64,000 bases of DNA from DASZWJ01 sp963813895 (lineage in GTDB: Bacteria; Pseudomonadota; Gammaproteobacteria; JAURND01): the NCBI GenBank assembly GCA_963813895.1, contig CAWFAS010000001.1, positions 186,001 through 250,000 on the forward strand, read 5' to 3'. The notes under the pieces are model-generated. The model saw nothing but the letters and a program-made list of their open reading frames with translations, made no database searches and was not told the DNA's origin. A program made the translations under genes and the position numbers. Positions 26,253-36,358 of the stretch are shown here, in pieces. The stretch's first letter is position 1; each line of letters begins with the position of its first letter.

Positions 26253-27863
26253 CTAATCGATATAAGTCGATCGAGAATCCAATTGCAATAATAATTTGTT
26301 TCTCACACTTTGCGTAATTTTTTTCTCTCGCCACAATTCCTCGAGAATTTTTCTTTCAATTTTTATAATTTCTGTTGAAGTCAGGGTTATATTTTCCACC
26401 CCCTTTTCTTCATCATGTTCTTTAGACTCATCATGTTTTTCCAGTGCCTTGAGCAGCTTAATTCTTAATATTTGATATTGCTTAACATAAGTATTTATTT
26501 CCGCATAAACTGGCGGATTATCTTTAATTTGATTTCGATATTTCAAAAGCCATCGTAGCACCGCTTTTGTCATCAATAACCTGGCTGATATTTCGGACAT
26601 ATGCTCTCGATGCCTTTCTTGCTGTTTCTCCCTATGCACACCTAATAGGTTCACCACCCAGGGTAGAGCCAAGCCTTGCAACAACAAAGTCATAAAAATA
26701 ACACTGAAAACTAAAAATACTAATAGATCCTTGGGGCTCGCTATGCCGTCAACGGGAGGCAATAAGGGCACGGCCAAGGCTGCAGCCAAGGATATACCGC
26801 CTCGCATACCTGACCATGAAATAATAAATAGATATTGCCAAGGCGGATAAGGATCTTTTTTAAGAATAGAGGGGAAAAGAAATCTCGGTACATAAGCTGC
26901 TGGGAAAACCCAAATAAAACGCCCAATAATAACTACAGCAATCACCACCAAACTATATAAGGCCAAAGCGCTGATAGACATCGAAGAAATTCGCTCAATC
27001 ACGAAACGTAACTCAAGACCTATTAACAAAAACAGAATACTTTGCAGTAAAAAAACCAGCACTGACCAAACGGAAGTCCCCAATAAGCGGATTTGCGGAG
27101 CAAATCGATGCATATAGCGTTGCCCCAGAAGAATTCCTGTGACCGCCGTAGCCAGCACACCACTGCCACCCAGCATCACAGCAAGGGTATAAGCTAAAAA
27201 GGGTGTGAGTACTGAAATCAATATTTGCAATTTAGGGTCTTTCAGTCTAAGTCTTATTTCGCCAATTATAAAACCAAGTGCGATCCCATAGAGCGTTTCG
27301 CCCACTACAATAAGAACAAATTCATCTAGTGCTGTTGGCAATGAGAAATGTTCTGTGATTACCGCCACTAAGGCAAACCTAAACACAACTAGAGCAGTTG
27401 CGTCATTAAATAAACCTTCTGCTGATAAAATGGTTATGATTCGCCTTGGCAGATATATTTTTTCTGCTAAGGCTATAATTGCCACATCATCGGGTGGAGA
27501 AATGACTGCCCCTACCACAAAGCAAAGCGGCCAACTTAAACTGGGAATGATTGCGTGCAGTACGACGGCTACCAAAATGGTTATAAATAATACATGACCC
27601 ACTGAAAGCAAAGCGATGGGCCTTAGATTTTTTTTAATCTCCCTCCATGAGGTCTGCGCACTGGCTTCATAGACTAATAAAGGGAGGAAAAAATTTAAAA
27701 CCAGTTGTGGTTGTAACTCTACCCGAGGAAAGTTTGGCAAAAAGCTCAATGCCATTCCCACGATAACTAATAGGAGGGATAGTGGTGCTGATGATTTGCC
27801 AAATAACAGGCCGATAATGAAAATAATGCCTAATAACAGAATAAAAACATATATCTGATTCAT
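26253..27863 (-). CDS. CPA1-type Na+(K+)/H+ antiporter
   Basis: A 536-residue inner-membrane protein with about 12 hydrophobic segments followed by a cytoplasmic tail of about 130 charged residues (KQQERHREHMSEISARLLM ...). The CPA1 ion-binding motifs are visible: ISPPDDVAIIAL in segment 5 and GLFNDATALVVFR in segment 6, with LIGLELRFV and SWSGMRGGISLAAALA later on. These antiporters control cytosolic pH and Na+ using the proton gradient. The double Asp in PPDDVA (often TDPVA) is a common variant. Divergent or terminal to nothing specific, so an independent unit. Confidence 0.88.
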   Translation of the reverse strand: MNQIYVFILLLGIIFIIGLLFGKSSAPLSLLLVIVGMALSFLPNFPRVELQPQLVLNFFLPLLVYEASAQTSWREIKKNLRPIALLSVGHVLFITILVAVVLHAIIPSLSWPLCFVVGAVISPPDDVAIIALAEKIYLPRRIITILSAEGLFNDATALVVFRFALVAVITEHFSLPTALDEFVLIVVGETLYGIALGFIIGEIRLRLKDPKLQILISVLTPFLAYTLAVMLGGSGVLATAVTGILLGQRYMHRFAPQIRLLGTSVWSVLVFLLQSILFLLIGLELRFVIERISSMSISALALYSLVVIAVVIIGRFIWVFPAAYVPRFLFPSILKKDPYPPWQYLFIISWSGMRGGISLAAALAVPLLPPVDGIASPKDLLVFLVFSVIFMTLLLQGLALPWVVNLLGVHREKQQERHREHMSEISARLLMTKAVLRWLLKYRNQIKDNPPVYAEINTYVKQYQILRIKLLKALEKHDESKEHDEEKGVENITLTSTEIIKIERKILEELWREKKITQSVRNKLLLQLDSRSTYID

Positions 27864-27968
27864 GGGTTAATTATTCTATACGCGATGGGGGATAGGTTTT
27901 GCATGGATTAACTTCCTTGATAATGAATAAAAGTGGGTTGTAGATTGATTGACATTGTGCCAATAGAG

Positions 27969-28247
27969 GCAACCCCTCTTCCTAACCCTCTCCCGCAAGG
28001 GGAGAGGGGATATAGAGCGGGAAGAAAATACAGAGCGAGGTAAAGTTTGGTGCCACTTTTGACTAGCGCTACCTCTTTACTCTGCTACCTTTTTCCTCTA
28101 GCTATCTATTATCTCCAGGCAGCATCTCTTCCTCTGGCGCTATATCGGCTCTCCCCGGGGGACGTTGTTGAATAATTCACTTCCTAACTATCTGAAACTC
28201 TATGATACCCTCTCCCCTTGCGGAAGAGGGTTAGGGAGAGGGGTTGC
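27969..28247. repeat. Palindromic MITE-like element (CTCTCCC family), 279 bp
   Basis: Terminal inverted repeats start GCAACCCCTCTTCCTAACCC and end with the near-complement. The right half holds the core TTGTTGAATAATTCACTTCC and AACTATCTGAAACTCTATGA that is shared with the copies at 31853 and 47613. It occupies most of the gap between the antiporter start and the tkt stop. Confidence 0.85.
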
Positions 28248-28303
28248 TTGCTACAAGCACCCAACCCATTCCCTCTACGAACTCTATCCAATTAAGTGAA
28301 AAA

Positions 28304-30385
28304 TCATTTAACTGATTTTTTTGTTCCTTTTAATAATTTTAAAGCAGTCTTATAAACATTTTCAACCGTGAATCCGTATCGTTCCATCACCAACTCTCCT
28401 GGTGCGGAAGCACCAAATTTTTCTACACTGATCATTACTCCCTGATCGCCTATAAAACGTTCCCAACCTTGGGAAATACCTGCTTCTACTGCTAAGCGCA
28501 GAGGAACTGACGATGGCAGCACCGCGTTACGATATTTGGCTGTCTGCGCGGCAAATAATTCCCAGCTGGGCATGGAAACAATACGGACCGCAATTTTGTG
28601 TTTTTGTAATTTTTTTTGTGCTGCAACGATCAGGCTAACTTCGGAACCCGTTGCGATTAAAATAATATCTGGCTTGCCATTGGGGGCATCTGCCAAAATA
28701 TAAGCGCCGCGACGTAAACCTTTTGCAGATGCTAGCTCTTTGCGATCAAGCGTCGGCACAGCTTGGCGTGTAAAGACTAACACGACCGGGTTATGACGGG
28801 TTTCTATTGCGACTTGCCAGGCTACCGCGGTTTCATTGGCATCCGCTGGCCGAATAACGGTTAAATTTGGGATAGCACGCAGGCTCGCCAATTGTTCTAT
28901 GGATTGGTGGGTGGGGCCGTCCTCTCCCAGAGCCAAACTATCGTGGGTAAAAACAAAAATGACTTGTAGGCCCATTAGTGCGGCCAGTCGCATCGGTGGG
29001 CGCATATAATCGGAGAAAGTAAAAAACGTAGCCGTGAACGGAATAATTCCATTGTAAGTCGCTAAACCATTGGAAATAGCGCCCATGGCATGTTCACGTA
29101 CTCCATAATATATATTGCGACCCGCATAGCTCCAACCGCCATCCATCGATCCCTGCAAATCTCCTATAGCCATACTAGGGTTTTGAAAATCACCCATATT
29201 GACTAATTGCGTTTTGGTAGAGGGATTTAAATCCGCTGAACCACCTATAAATCCAGGCAAATTGGCGCTAATCGCCTGAATGACTTTGGCAGAAGCATCG
29301 CGGGTAGCTATGCCTTTCGGGTCAGCTGCGAAAGTGGGAATACTTTCGTCCCAACCAGCAGGTAATTGTTTGTCCATCAATTGACGAAATTCCTGTGCCT
29401 GCGTTGGATATTTTTTTGCATAGGCCGCAAAATTAGCATTCCACAATTTTTCTAATTTTTTACCTTGGCTTACGGCTTTGCGAAAATGGGTTGCGGCTTT
29501 TTGGGGGACATAAAAAAGCGGTTCAATTGGCCAGTTTAAGTTTTGTTTAGTCAGTTTAACTTCTTCTACACCCAGCGGCGAACCATGCGCTTCAAAGGTA
29601 TTTTGTTTGTGTGGCGAACCATACCCTATTTGCGTTCTTATAATTATGATTGAGGGACGTTCTGTTTCTTGCTGTGCTATTTTGATGGCCTGATCAATGG
29701 CTGATAAATCATTGCCATCGGTTATGATTTGCGTATGCCAACCATAAGCCGTAAAACGTTGTTGGCAATTTTCGGTAAAGGCCAACTGAGTCGATGCAGA
29801 AAGGGTAATATGGTTGTCATCATATAAGTAAATGAGTTTACCTAATTTTAAATGCCCTGCCAGTGAGGCCGCCTCTGACGCAACACCTTCCATCAAATCC
29901 CCATCACTTGTTAAAACATAGGTAAAATGATCAGTGAGGTTAAAGCCGGGACGATTATAACGTGCAGCCAAATAAGCCTCCGCCATCGCCATACCCACGC
30001 CGTTGGCAAAACCTTGGCCCAGCGGACCTGTCGTTATTTCAACTCCGGGGGTTAATTCGCTTTCCGGATGTCCAGGCGTAATACTCCCCCACTGGCGGAA
30101 CTGTTTAATTTGCTCCATTGATACAGCATAGCCAGTTAAATGTAATAAGCTATAAAGTAACATGGAGCCATGTCCGGCCGACAGAACGAAGCGATCGCGA
30201 TTAGTCCAATTGGGGTTAACGGGATTATGTCGCAGATAACGGGTCCATAATACATACGCCATGGGCGCTGCATCTAACGGTAACCCTGGATGACCACTGT
30301 CAGCTTTTTGAACGGCATCAATGGATAATGTGCGCAAGGTATTTACACATAGCTGGTCTAAAGAAAGTGTGTTTGATGTTTTCAT
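28304..30385 (-). CDS. tkt: Transketolase
   Basis: The start ATG at 30385 overlaps the gnd stop in an ATGA, so the two genes are translationally coupled. The 693-residue enzyme uses thiamine diphosphate and Mg2+ to move two-carbon units between ketoses and aldoses. Signatures: SIDAVQKADSGHPGLPLDAA near the N-terminus, the ThDP/Mg site TSDGDLMEGVASEAASLAGH with YDDNHITLS, and the pyrimidine-domain GEDGPTHQSIEQLASLRAIP. Length fits bacterial TktA. It links the pentose phosphate pathway to glycolysis. Confidence 0.97.
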   Translation of the reverse strand: MKTSNTLSLDQLCVNTLRTLSIDAVQKADSGHPGLPLDAAPMAYVLWTRYLRHNPVNPNWTNRDRFVLSAGHGSMLLYSLLHLTGYAVSMEQIKQFRQWGSITPGHPESELTPGVEITTGPLGQGFANGVGMAMAEAYLAARYNRPGFNLTDHFTYVLTSDGDLMEGVASEAASLAGHLKLGKLIYLYDDNHITLSASTQLAFTENCQQRFTAYGWHTQIITDGNDLSAIDQAIKIAQQETERPSIIIIRTQIGYGSPHKQNTFEAHGSPLGVEEVKLTKQNLNWPIEPLFYVPQKAATHFRKAVSQGKKLEKLWNANFAAYAKKYPTQAQEFRQLMDKQLPAGWDESIPTFAADPKGIATRDASAKVIQAISANLPGFIGGSADLNPSTKTQLVNMGDFQNPSMAIGDLQGSMDGGWSYAGRNIYYGVREHAMGAISNGLATYNGIIPFTATFFTFSDYMRPPMRLAALMGLQVIFVFTHDSLALGEDGPTHQSIEQLASLRAIPNLTVIRPADANETAVAWQVAIETRHNPVVLVFTRQAVPTLDRKELASAKGLRRGAYILADAPNGKPDIILIATGSEVSLIVAAQKKLQKHKIAVRIVSMPSWELFAAQTAKYRNAVLPSSVPLRLAVEAGISQGWERFIGDQGVMISVEKFGASAPGELVMERYGFTVENVYKTALKLLKGTKKSVK

Positions 30386-31797
30386 GGTGTTTCCCACTCC
30401 GTATGAAATGTGCCTTTAGTATCAATACGTTCATAGGTATGAGAGCCAAAGTAATCACGTTGTGCTTGAATCAAATTGGCTGGCATCCAAGCACTCCTAT
30501 AAGCATCGAGATAGCTTAAAGAAAGCATCAATGCGGGGACAGCTATGCCTGCTTCAGCTGCTTGGCAGACAATTTGTCGCAAGGATTGTTGTTGGGCTAG
30601 CAGTAGTTTTGATAACTTGGGGTCAAGTAATAGATTAGGTAAATCCGCATTGGCCCGAAATGCAGCACTGATATCTTCTAATAAAGCGGAACGGATAATG
30701 CAGCCTCCCCTCCAGATGCGTGCTATGACTTCAAGATTCAATTGATATTGATATTGGGCTGAGGCCACTTTTAATAGCGCCATTCCTTGGGCATAAACAA
30801 TAAGCATACCCGCAAACAGGGCGTGCTTTAATTGGTTGATAAATATCGCAGGATCAGCAGCAAATGGAGTCGAAAGCGTATAGATCTGACTGGCCTGCTG
30901 GCGTTCGGTGACAAAACCTGATAAGTCGCGCATGGCGACAGCGGTGTCGATGATCGGTACTGGAACTTGTAACTCCATCGCTGTTTGTGAAGTCCACATG
31001 CCCGTGCCTTTTTGCGCAGCAATTGCTTTGATTTGATCGACAAGTGACTGGCCTGTTTTCTCATCTTGCCTACTAAAAATGTGACTGGTAATTTCCAATA
31101 GGTAACTATTTAATTCACCTTTGTTCCATTCGCTGTAGACATCACTTAACTGCTTGTTATTTAAATTAAGTCCTTGCTTCAATAACGCATAGGTTTCGCT
31201 GATCAGCTGCATTATTCCGTATTCAATACCATTGTGAACCATTTTGACAAAGTGTCCGGCGGATTTAGTGCCCATATAGGCCACACACGGTTCACCCTTC
31301 ACTTTAGCAGCAACTGCTTCAAATACGGCACGTATACGTTCATAAGCTTCTTTGGGTCCGCCTGGCATAATGCTAGGTCCATGGCGCGCGCCTTCTTCTC
31401 CGCCTGATACACCTACACCCATGAAGTGAATTTTTTGTTGTGCGAGATCGTGCTCACGCCGGTCGGTATCTCTAAAATAAGAGTTGCCAGCATCGATAAT
31501 AAGATCACCTGGCTTTAGATAGGGTAATAAATTTTTAATCGCTCCATCTACCGGAGCACCTGCGGGGACTAGTAATATGATGGCACGCGGTTCGCGCAGT
31601 GAGTTGACAAAGGCTTGAATGTCGCCACTCGCGAAAACATTATGTTCCTGTGATTCCTCAACTAGGCTGGCCACTTTGCTGGCATCGATGTCATAACCTG
31701 CTACTGGGAAATGGTGATCTGCCATATTTAATAATAAATTACGGCCCATGACGCCTAGGCCTACCATGCCAATTTCACATTTTGGATTATCTACCAT
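30382..31797 (-). CDS. gnd: 6-phosphogluconate dehydrogenase (decarboxylating)
   Basis: The start at 31797 is preceded by AAGGA; the longer frame to 31929 runs into a palindromic repeat. The 471-residue product has the NADP fold GMVGLGVMGRNLLLNMADH, the IIDAGNSYFRDTDRREHD strand, substrate loop GVGVSGGEEGARHGPSIMPG, catalytic Lys region GHFVKMVHNGIEYG and the C-terminal GTGMWTSQTAMELQVP. It converts 6-phosphogluconate to ribulose-5-P, CO2 and NADPH. It is first in the gnd-tkt operon. Confidence 0.97.
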   Translation of the reverse strand: MVDNPKCEIGMVGLGVMGRNLLLNMADHHFPVAGYDIDASKVASLVEESQEHNVFASGDIQAFVNSLREPRAIILLVPAGAPVDGAIKNLLPYLKPGDLIIDAGNSYFRDTDRREHDLAQQKIHFMGVGVSGGEEGARHGPSIMPGGPKEAYERIRAVFEAVAAKVKGEPCVAYMGTKSAGHFVKMVHNGIEYGIMQLISETYALLKQGLNLNNKQLSDVYSEWNKGELNSYLLEITSHIFSRQDEKTGQSLVDQIKAIAAQKGTGMWTSQTAMELQVPVPIIDTAVAMRDLSGFVTERQQASQIYTLSTPFAADPAIFINQLKHALFAGMLIVYAQGMALLKVASAQYQYQLNLEVIARIWRGGCIIRSALLEDISAAFRANADLPNLLLDPKLSKLLLAQQQSLRQIVCQAAEAGIAVPALMLSLSYLDAYRSAWMPANLIQAQRDYFGSHTYERIDTKGTFHTEWETP

Positions 31798-31852
31798 GTT
31801 TTTTTCCTTTTGATTGAATGTTAAAATTCCTGCTTTAATCTCCCGTCCGCAA

Positions 31853-31971
31853 GGGCGTTGTTGAATAATTCTCTTCCTAACTATCCGAAACTCTATGATC
31901 CCCTCTCCCGCAAGGGGAGAGGGGATCATAGAGTTTCGGATAGTTAGGAAGAGAATTATTCAACAACGCCC
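31853..31971. repeat. Perfect 119-bp palindrome (CTCTCCC family)
   Basis: Starts GGGCGTTGTTGAATAATTCT and folds back with arms of about 57 bp and only a five-base loop (near GCAAG). The arm consists of the family core (TTCCTAACTATCCGAAACTC, then ATGATCCCCTCTCCC). It lies 56 bases upstream of the gnd start, where a hairpin of this size would sit in the leader or promoter. Confidence 0.92.
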
Positions 31972-31985
31972 CCGCAGAACTTGAA

Positions 31986-33298
31986 TTATGCACCCAGCCA
32001 CCCCCCCGTAAACCCGGCTCGTTTAAGCCCGTTAACTATATAGGGGCAGCCTCGCATCAAGTCCCATAAGAAACCCGTGCGATAATTTTCTGTCATCAAA
32101 ACAATAGGTCCTTCATTAATTCCATAATGCCACGGTGATACCCAACCACAGTGATGAGATTTTTCTGGATAGGTGTGATTGAAGGTCGCTTTAAAACCAT
32201 AACGATTTCCCTCTTTGAGTTTTAGATTCATAAATACAATGGTCGATCACCGGCAGCACAATTTCTGGCGCGAAGGGCAATGAGGTGATAGCTGACCAAG
32301 GAGCCACTGTACCATCATCAGGGCCATAGGGCACTGCACGCGCTATATAATCAAAAAATTGTCGCTCGATGCCTTTTACTTTCAATGTCGTAGGACCAGG
32401 GCCATCGCTGGCAGTGATTCCCCAACAGCAGGCACTATAGCCCACAAAAGCCAGCGGATTTTTTATGGCATATTGTTGTTGGACATAGGTCGCACGTCTG
32501 CTGTTTTCAAAATAATCACTTTGCTTTCTCGCGCATGAATGCATCTTGTATCTCACGAAAATCTATCCAAATATGTGAGAGCTGATGAGTAAATAATGAT
32601 CCTGCATATAGATAGTCGTACCCATACCATTCCTTCCACTCATAACTATTAGCCCAAGTTGTATAAGCTGTTTTCTGGCAGTGGGAATGTCGGTGAACCC
32701 AATCCTAAAATATACAACAACAACGCTTCATCATACCCTTCCCAGCGATAGGGAAGAAATCCGCTTTCTGGTCTCCAGCCGTGGGTCACCGTCGCTCCCT
32801 GATTTTGCGCCCATTGCCAATCCGCACGACAATACAGGGCATGTAGCGAGTGTGCGAATTTCCTGCTCGTTGGCGAGTATTGGCATCAAAATAAATTCCT
32901 GCCGTTAACATGCCTGCGAATAAAAAAGCACTGTCTACCGTCGACAATTCACATTGCCAGGCGCGTCGTCCCGTTTTCATATCGAGAAAATGATAATAAA
33001 AACCTTTGTAACCAGTGGCATCTGCTTCTGGACCTTGGGGACTGTTCCAGAAAAATCGTAATGTATTTAGCGTTCGCTCAACCGCTTTGTTGCGTGACAT
33101 AAAGCTGCGTTCAACCGCGATCGGATAAGACGCTAAAGCTAAACCGGTGGCCGCAATACTGGCGGGCCAGTTATCGGCCGTCTTATCCAATATTAAGCCA
33201 GTCACCGGATGGGCTTCTTGTAAAAAATACTCGAATGATTCACGTTGCAGTTTTTCTAGCTCGGCTTCAATCGATATTTTTTTGGGGCCGGATGTCAC
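31986..33298 (-). pseudogene. Glucoamylase-family (PF10091-like) gene, multiply frameshifted
   Basis: The GTG start at 33298 overlaps the pgm stop (GTGA). The first frame (to 32786) reads YFLQEAHPVTGLILDKTADN, PASIAATGLALASYPIAVER and CELSTVDSAFLFAGMLTAG, the N-terminal half of bacterial glucoamylase-like proteins. Further pieces continue in other frames: GWRPESGFLPYRWEGYDEAL (about 32750), AGSLFTHQLSHIWIDF (about 32580), GYSACCWGITASDGPG (about 32420) and ESKTQ at 32230, with a last out-of-frame piece to 31986. At least three frameshifts are needed, so it is inactive. The family cuts or trims glucans; the large NdvB protein nearby carries the same kind of domain. Confidence 0.85.
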
Positions 33299-34971
33299 GA
33301 TTTTACCTCGAGGGATTGTCCAGCTAAAGCATTATTCACTAGAGTTTGCGCCTCGTTGATAATACGCTGTAAATGAGCCGATCCTTTAAAACTTTCCGCA
33401 TAAATTTTATAGATATCTTCCGTTCCAGAAGGACGTGCGGCAAACCAGCCATTTTCTGCAGTGACTTTCACCCCCCCGATGGGGGCGTTATTTGCAGGAG
33501 CATGGGTGAGGATAGATTGGATGGCTTCGCCTGCCAGTTGGGTATCCTGTATTTGTTGTGGGGAGAGTTTTTTTAATAATTCTTTTTGGGCAACGGTTGC
33601 TGGTGCATCAATGCGTTGGTAGCTAGATACGCCAAATTCCTGTTCTAGTGCCTGATATATCTCACCCGGATCGCGTTGCATGCGTGCGGTTATTTCAGCC
33701 GATAATAAGGCAGGAATAATGCCATCTTTGTCTGTGGTCCAGACGCTGCCATCCAGGCGTAAAAAAGACGCTCCGGCGCTTTCTTCGCCACCAAAGCCCA
33801 GTTGGCCATCTAATAGCCCATCCACAAACCATTTGAAACCCACCGGTACTTCATAAAGCTTACGACCCAGTTTAGCAGTCACTCGATCAATCATTTGGCT
33901 GCTCACTAAGGTTTTACCTACAGCAGCGGATTTAGACCAGTTAGGGCGGTGTTGAAACAAATAGAAAATGGCCACTGCTAGATAGTGATTAGGAGGTAAT
34001 AAACCGCTGCTGGGAGTAACAATTCCATGTCGATCATGATCGGTATCGCAAGCAAAAGCATTATCAAAGCGATTTTTTAGGCTGATTAAGCTTTCCATGG
34101 CATAGGATGAAGAAGGATCCATGCGAATCTGTCCATCCCAATCTACCGTCATAAAACGGAAGGTGGGGTCAACAGCGTTATTCACTACCGTCATATCCAG
34201 TTGGTAACGTTGCGCAATAGCCGGCCAATAATGGACGCCGGCACCCCCTAGCGGGTCAACGCCAATACGGATATGCGCATCACGGATAGCCGCCATATCA
34301 ATCACTTGATCTAGGTCATTGACATAGTTATTAAGGTAATCATGATAATGAGTCGTGGATGCTTTAAGCGCTTGAGCGAAGGAAATTCTTTTTATCCCCT
34401 TTAAGCTGCTAGCAAGAAACTCATTGGCTTTATTTTCGATCCAGCCGGTAATCGCTTGATCCGCTGGTCCGCCGTTCGGTGGATTGTATTTGAACCCGCC
34501 ATCCTCTGGTGGGTTATGTGAAGGTGTGATAACGATACCGTCAGCCAATCCGTTCTGGCGACCACGGTTATACGTGAGTATGGCGTGAGAAATGACGGGG
34601 GTGGGGGTATATTCATCCTGCGCCGCTGTCATGACTTCTACGCCATTGGCGGCTAATACTTCAAGGGCGGTTGCAAAAGCTGGCGCTGACAAGGCGTGGG
34701 TATCAAAACCAATAAATAAGGGCCCATTGATATTTTGCTGCGCGCGATAGAGGCAAATGGCTTGAGTGATTGCCAGAATATGCCATTCGTTAAAGGTATT
34801 TTCAAATGCAGAGCCGCGATGTCCTGACGTCCCAAAGGCAACCCGTTGGGTAGCTATGGCTGGATCCGGCACTTGCGAATAATAGGCGGTAACCAGCTTA
34901 GGGATATCGGCCAACAGAGAAGCTGGAGCAGGTTTTCCGGCTAAGGGGCTAATACGGCTTGATGGGTCCAT
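33295..34971 (-). CDS. pgm: Phosphoglucomutase (alpha-D-glucose specific)
   Basis: A 558-residue enzyme close to E. coli Pgm in length and plan. The phosphoserine loop is VITPSHNPPEDGGFKYNPPN, the metal loop DTDHDRHG, the sugar-binding loop GGEESAGASFLR, and the phosphate-binding C-terminal loop ARPSGTEDIYKIYAESF. It interconverts glucose-1-P and glucose-6-P, supplying glucose-1-P for UDP-glucose and so for the cyclic glucan synthase 4 kb away. A broken glucoamylase gene follows with a GTGA overlap. Confidence 0.96.
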   Translation of the reverse strand: MDPSSRISPLAGKPAPASLLADIPKLVTAYYSQVPDPAIATQRVAFGTSGHRGSAFENTFNEWHILAITQAICLYRAQQNINGPLFIGFDTHALSAPAFATALEVLAANGVEVMTAAQDEYTPTPVISHAILTYNRGRQNGLADGIVITPSHNPPEDGGFKYNPPNGGPADQAITGWIENKANEFLASSLKGIKRISFAQALKASTTHYHDYLNNYVNDLDQVIDMAAIRDAHIRIGVDPLGGAGVHYWPAIAQRYQLDMTVVNNAVDPTFRFMTVDWDGQIRMDPSSSYAMESLISLKNRFDNAFACDTDHDRHGIVTPSSGLLPPNHYLAVAIFYLFQHRPNWSKSAAVGKTLVSSQMIDRVTAKLGRKLYEVPVGFKWFVDGLLDGQLGFGGEESAGASFLRLDGSVWTTDKDGIIPALLSAEITARMQRDPGEIYQALEQEFGVSSYQRIDAPATVAQKELLKKLSPQQIQDTQLAGEAIQSILTHAPANNAPIGGVKVTAENGWFAARPSGTEDIYKIYAESFKGSAHLQRIINEAQTLVNNALAGQSLEVKS

Positions 34972-35020
34972 AGTATAATTCCTTTAGGTTTTTTATTTGG
35001 TAACTATTTAGCACAGATTG

Positions 35021-35060
35021 GCTTTCTCCCCTCTCCCGCTTGCGGGAGAGGGGAGAAAGC
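35021..35060. repeat. Hairpin between fba and pgm
   Basis: GCTTTCTCCCCTCTCCCGC pairs perfectly with the downstream GCGGGAGAGGGGAGAAAGC, 19-bp arms with a two-base loop. The inner sequence is the core of the CTCTCCC repeat family. It could end fba transcripts or slow read-through into pgm, although no T-tract is present. Confidence 0.8.
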
Positions 35061-35099
35061 TAATATAAACTCGTGCGGTGAATCCTTAATTTTATTTTT

Positions 35100-36122
35100 T
35101 TATTTAGCCTTAGCATTCCCTGTATATTCACCCCGACGCGCAGCCCAATTACATTGGGCTTGATGCAGAAGGGCTTGTTGCGCTGCTGCAACATTGGCTT
35201 CTTTACCCTGCCAGATATCCAAAGCCGGTTGCTGAATAGCACGCGCAAAGGAAAAGGTCAATCCCCAGGGCAGTCGCGATTTAAATCGGAGGTTCATGGC
35301 ATTTAATCGCGCCGAGGCCAATTCACTGGATTGTCCGCCTGATAAAAAGGCTACCCCGGGGACGGCGGCAGGGACAGTTCGCAGTAGGCAGTTGACCGTG
35401 GCATCTGCTGATTCTTCTACCGTTCCTTGTTGGGGGCAGTTCAATCCAGGCACTACCATATTGGGTTTGAGCAGCATACCTTCCAATAAAACACGCTGGA
35501 TAACCAGTTGCTTGAAGACGGTTCGCAGTACTTTCTGGGTCACCTCAAAACACTTCTCCAACGTATGGTCGCCGTCCATAAGCACTTCCGGCTCAACCAT
35601 AGGCACTAATCCAGCTTCCTGGCATAGCGCAGCATATCGGGCTAATTCCTCAGTATTAGCTTCAATACAGCCGCGGCTGGGAATGCCGTTGCCAATGGTA
35701 ATAACGGCACGCCACTTGGCAAACCGAGCACCCATTTGCGCATATTCAGCCAGTCGTTCGCGCAAACCGTCCAAACCTTCGGTTATTTTCTCTCCTGGGT
35801 GACCTGCTAGATCCTTGGTACCAGCGTCAACTTTGATGCCCGGAATAATTCCCACCTCATTCAGGGCCTTGGCAAAGGGGGTGCCATCTTTTTTGTGTTG
35901 ACGGATTGTCTCATCATAAAGGATTGCGCCACTGATATATTTGCCAAGTTCGGGTGTGGTTACAATCAACTCTCGATAGGCGCGGTGAGCTTCCGCTGTC
36001 TGGGGAATTCCTAATTTGGCAAAGCGTTTATTGCAGGTTTCAGTGCTTTCATCCATAGCCAATAAACCTTTATCATTGGCTACAAGTGCTTTTGCTGTGT
36101 CGATTAATTTTTGATTATTCAT
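35100..36122 (-). CDS. fba: Fructose-bisphosphate aldolase, class I (eukaryote-like)
   Basis: The start at 36122 is supported by AAGGAG eight bases upstream. The 340-residue protein is of the muscle-type class I family (not the metal-dependent class II): GKGLLAMDEST-like NDKGLLAMDESTETCNKRFA, the Lys in GIIPGIKVDAGTKDL, AKWRAVI, the Schiff-base Lys in EGMLLKPNMVVPG and LSGGQSSELAS. It splits fructose-1,6-bisphosphate to triose phosphates without a metal. The family is common in animals and plants and patchy in bacteria, Legionellales among them (knowledge). It is divergent from zwf. Confidence 0.95.
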   Translation of the reverse strand: MNNQKLIDTAKALVANDKGLLAMDESTETCNKRFAKLGIPQTAEAHRAYRELIVTTPELGKYISGAILYDETIRQHKKDGTPFAKALNEVGIIPGIKVDAGTKDLAGHPGEKITEGLDGLRERLAEYAQMGARFAKWRAVITIGNGIPSRGCIEANTEELARYAALCQEAGLVPMVEPEVLMDGDHTLEKCFEVTQKVLRTVFKQLVIQRVLLEGMLLKPNMVVPGLNCPQQGTVEESADATVNCLLRTVPAAVPGVAFLSGGQSSELASARLNAMNLRFKSRLPWGLTFSFARAIQQPALDIWQGKEANVAAAQQALLHQAQCNWAARRGEYTGNAKAK

Positions 36123-36358
36123 TGGGATTACTCCTTTTCCAAACAACTTATGAGATGAGAAATTACTGAGCCAGGAGTATACTCATCCTGAAGTAATTAT
36201 GACTTTTAACCAGTTGACTGCTAGTATTTCAGGGCTATGGCGTGCTATTGCTAGAAAACTTCTTAAGCCACTGAGGTTAAACCCAGTTGAGTTTATTGAA
36301 AAGCGATAAAAACAAATAGATTGTTGTTAACCTTATTATAATCAATTGGAGATTAATA

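Noticed and set aside
36147..36358. A standard sigma-70 promoter for zwf
   Set aside because: TATAAT at 36337 is convincing as a -10, but no acceptable -35 lies 16-18 bases upstream, so I did not annotate a promoter.
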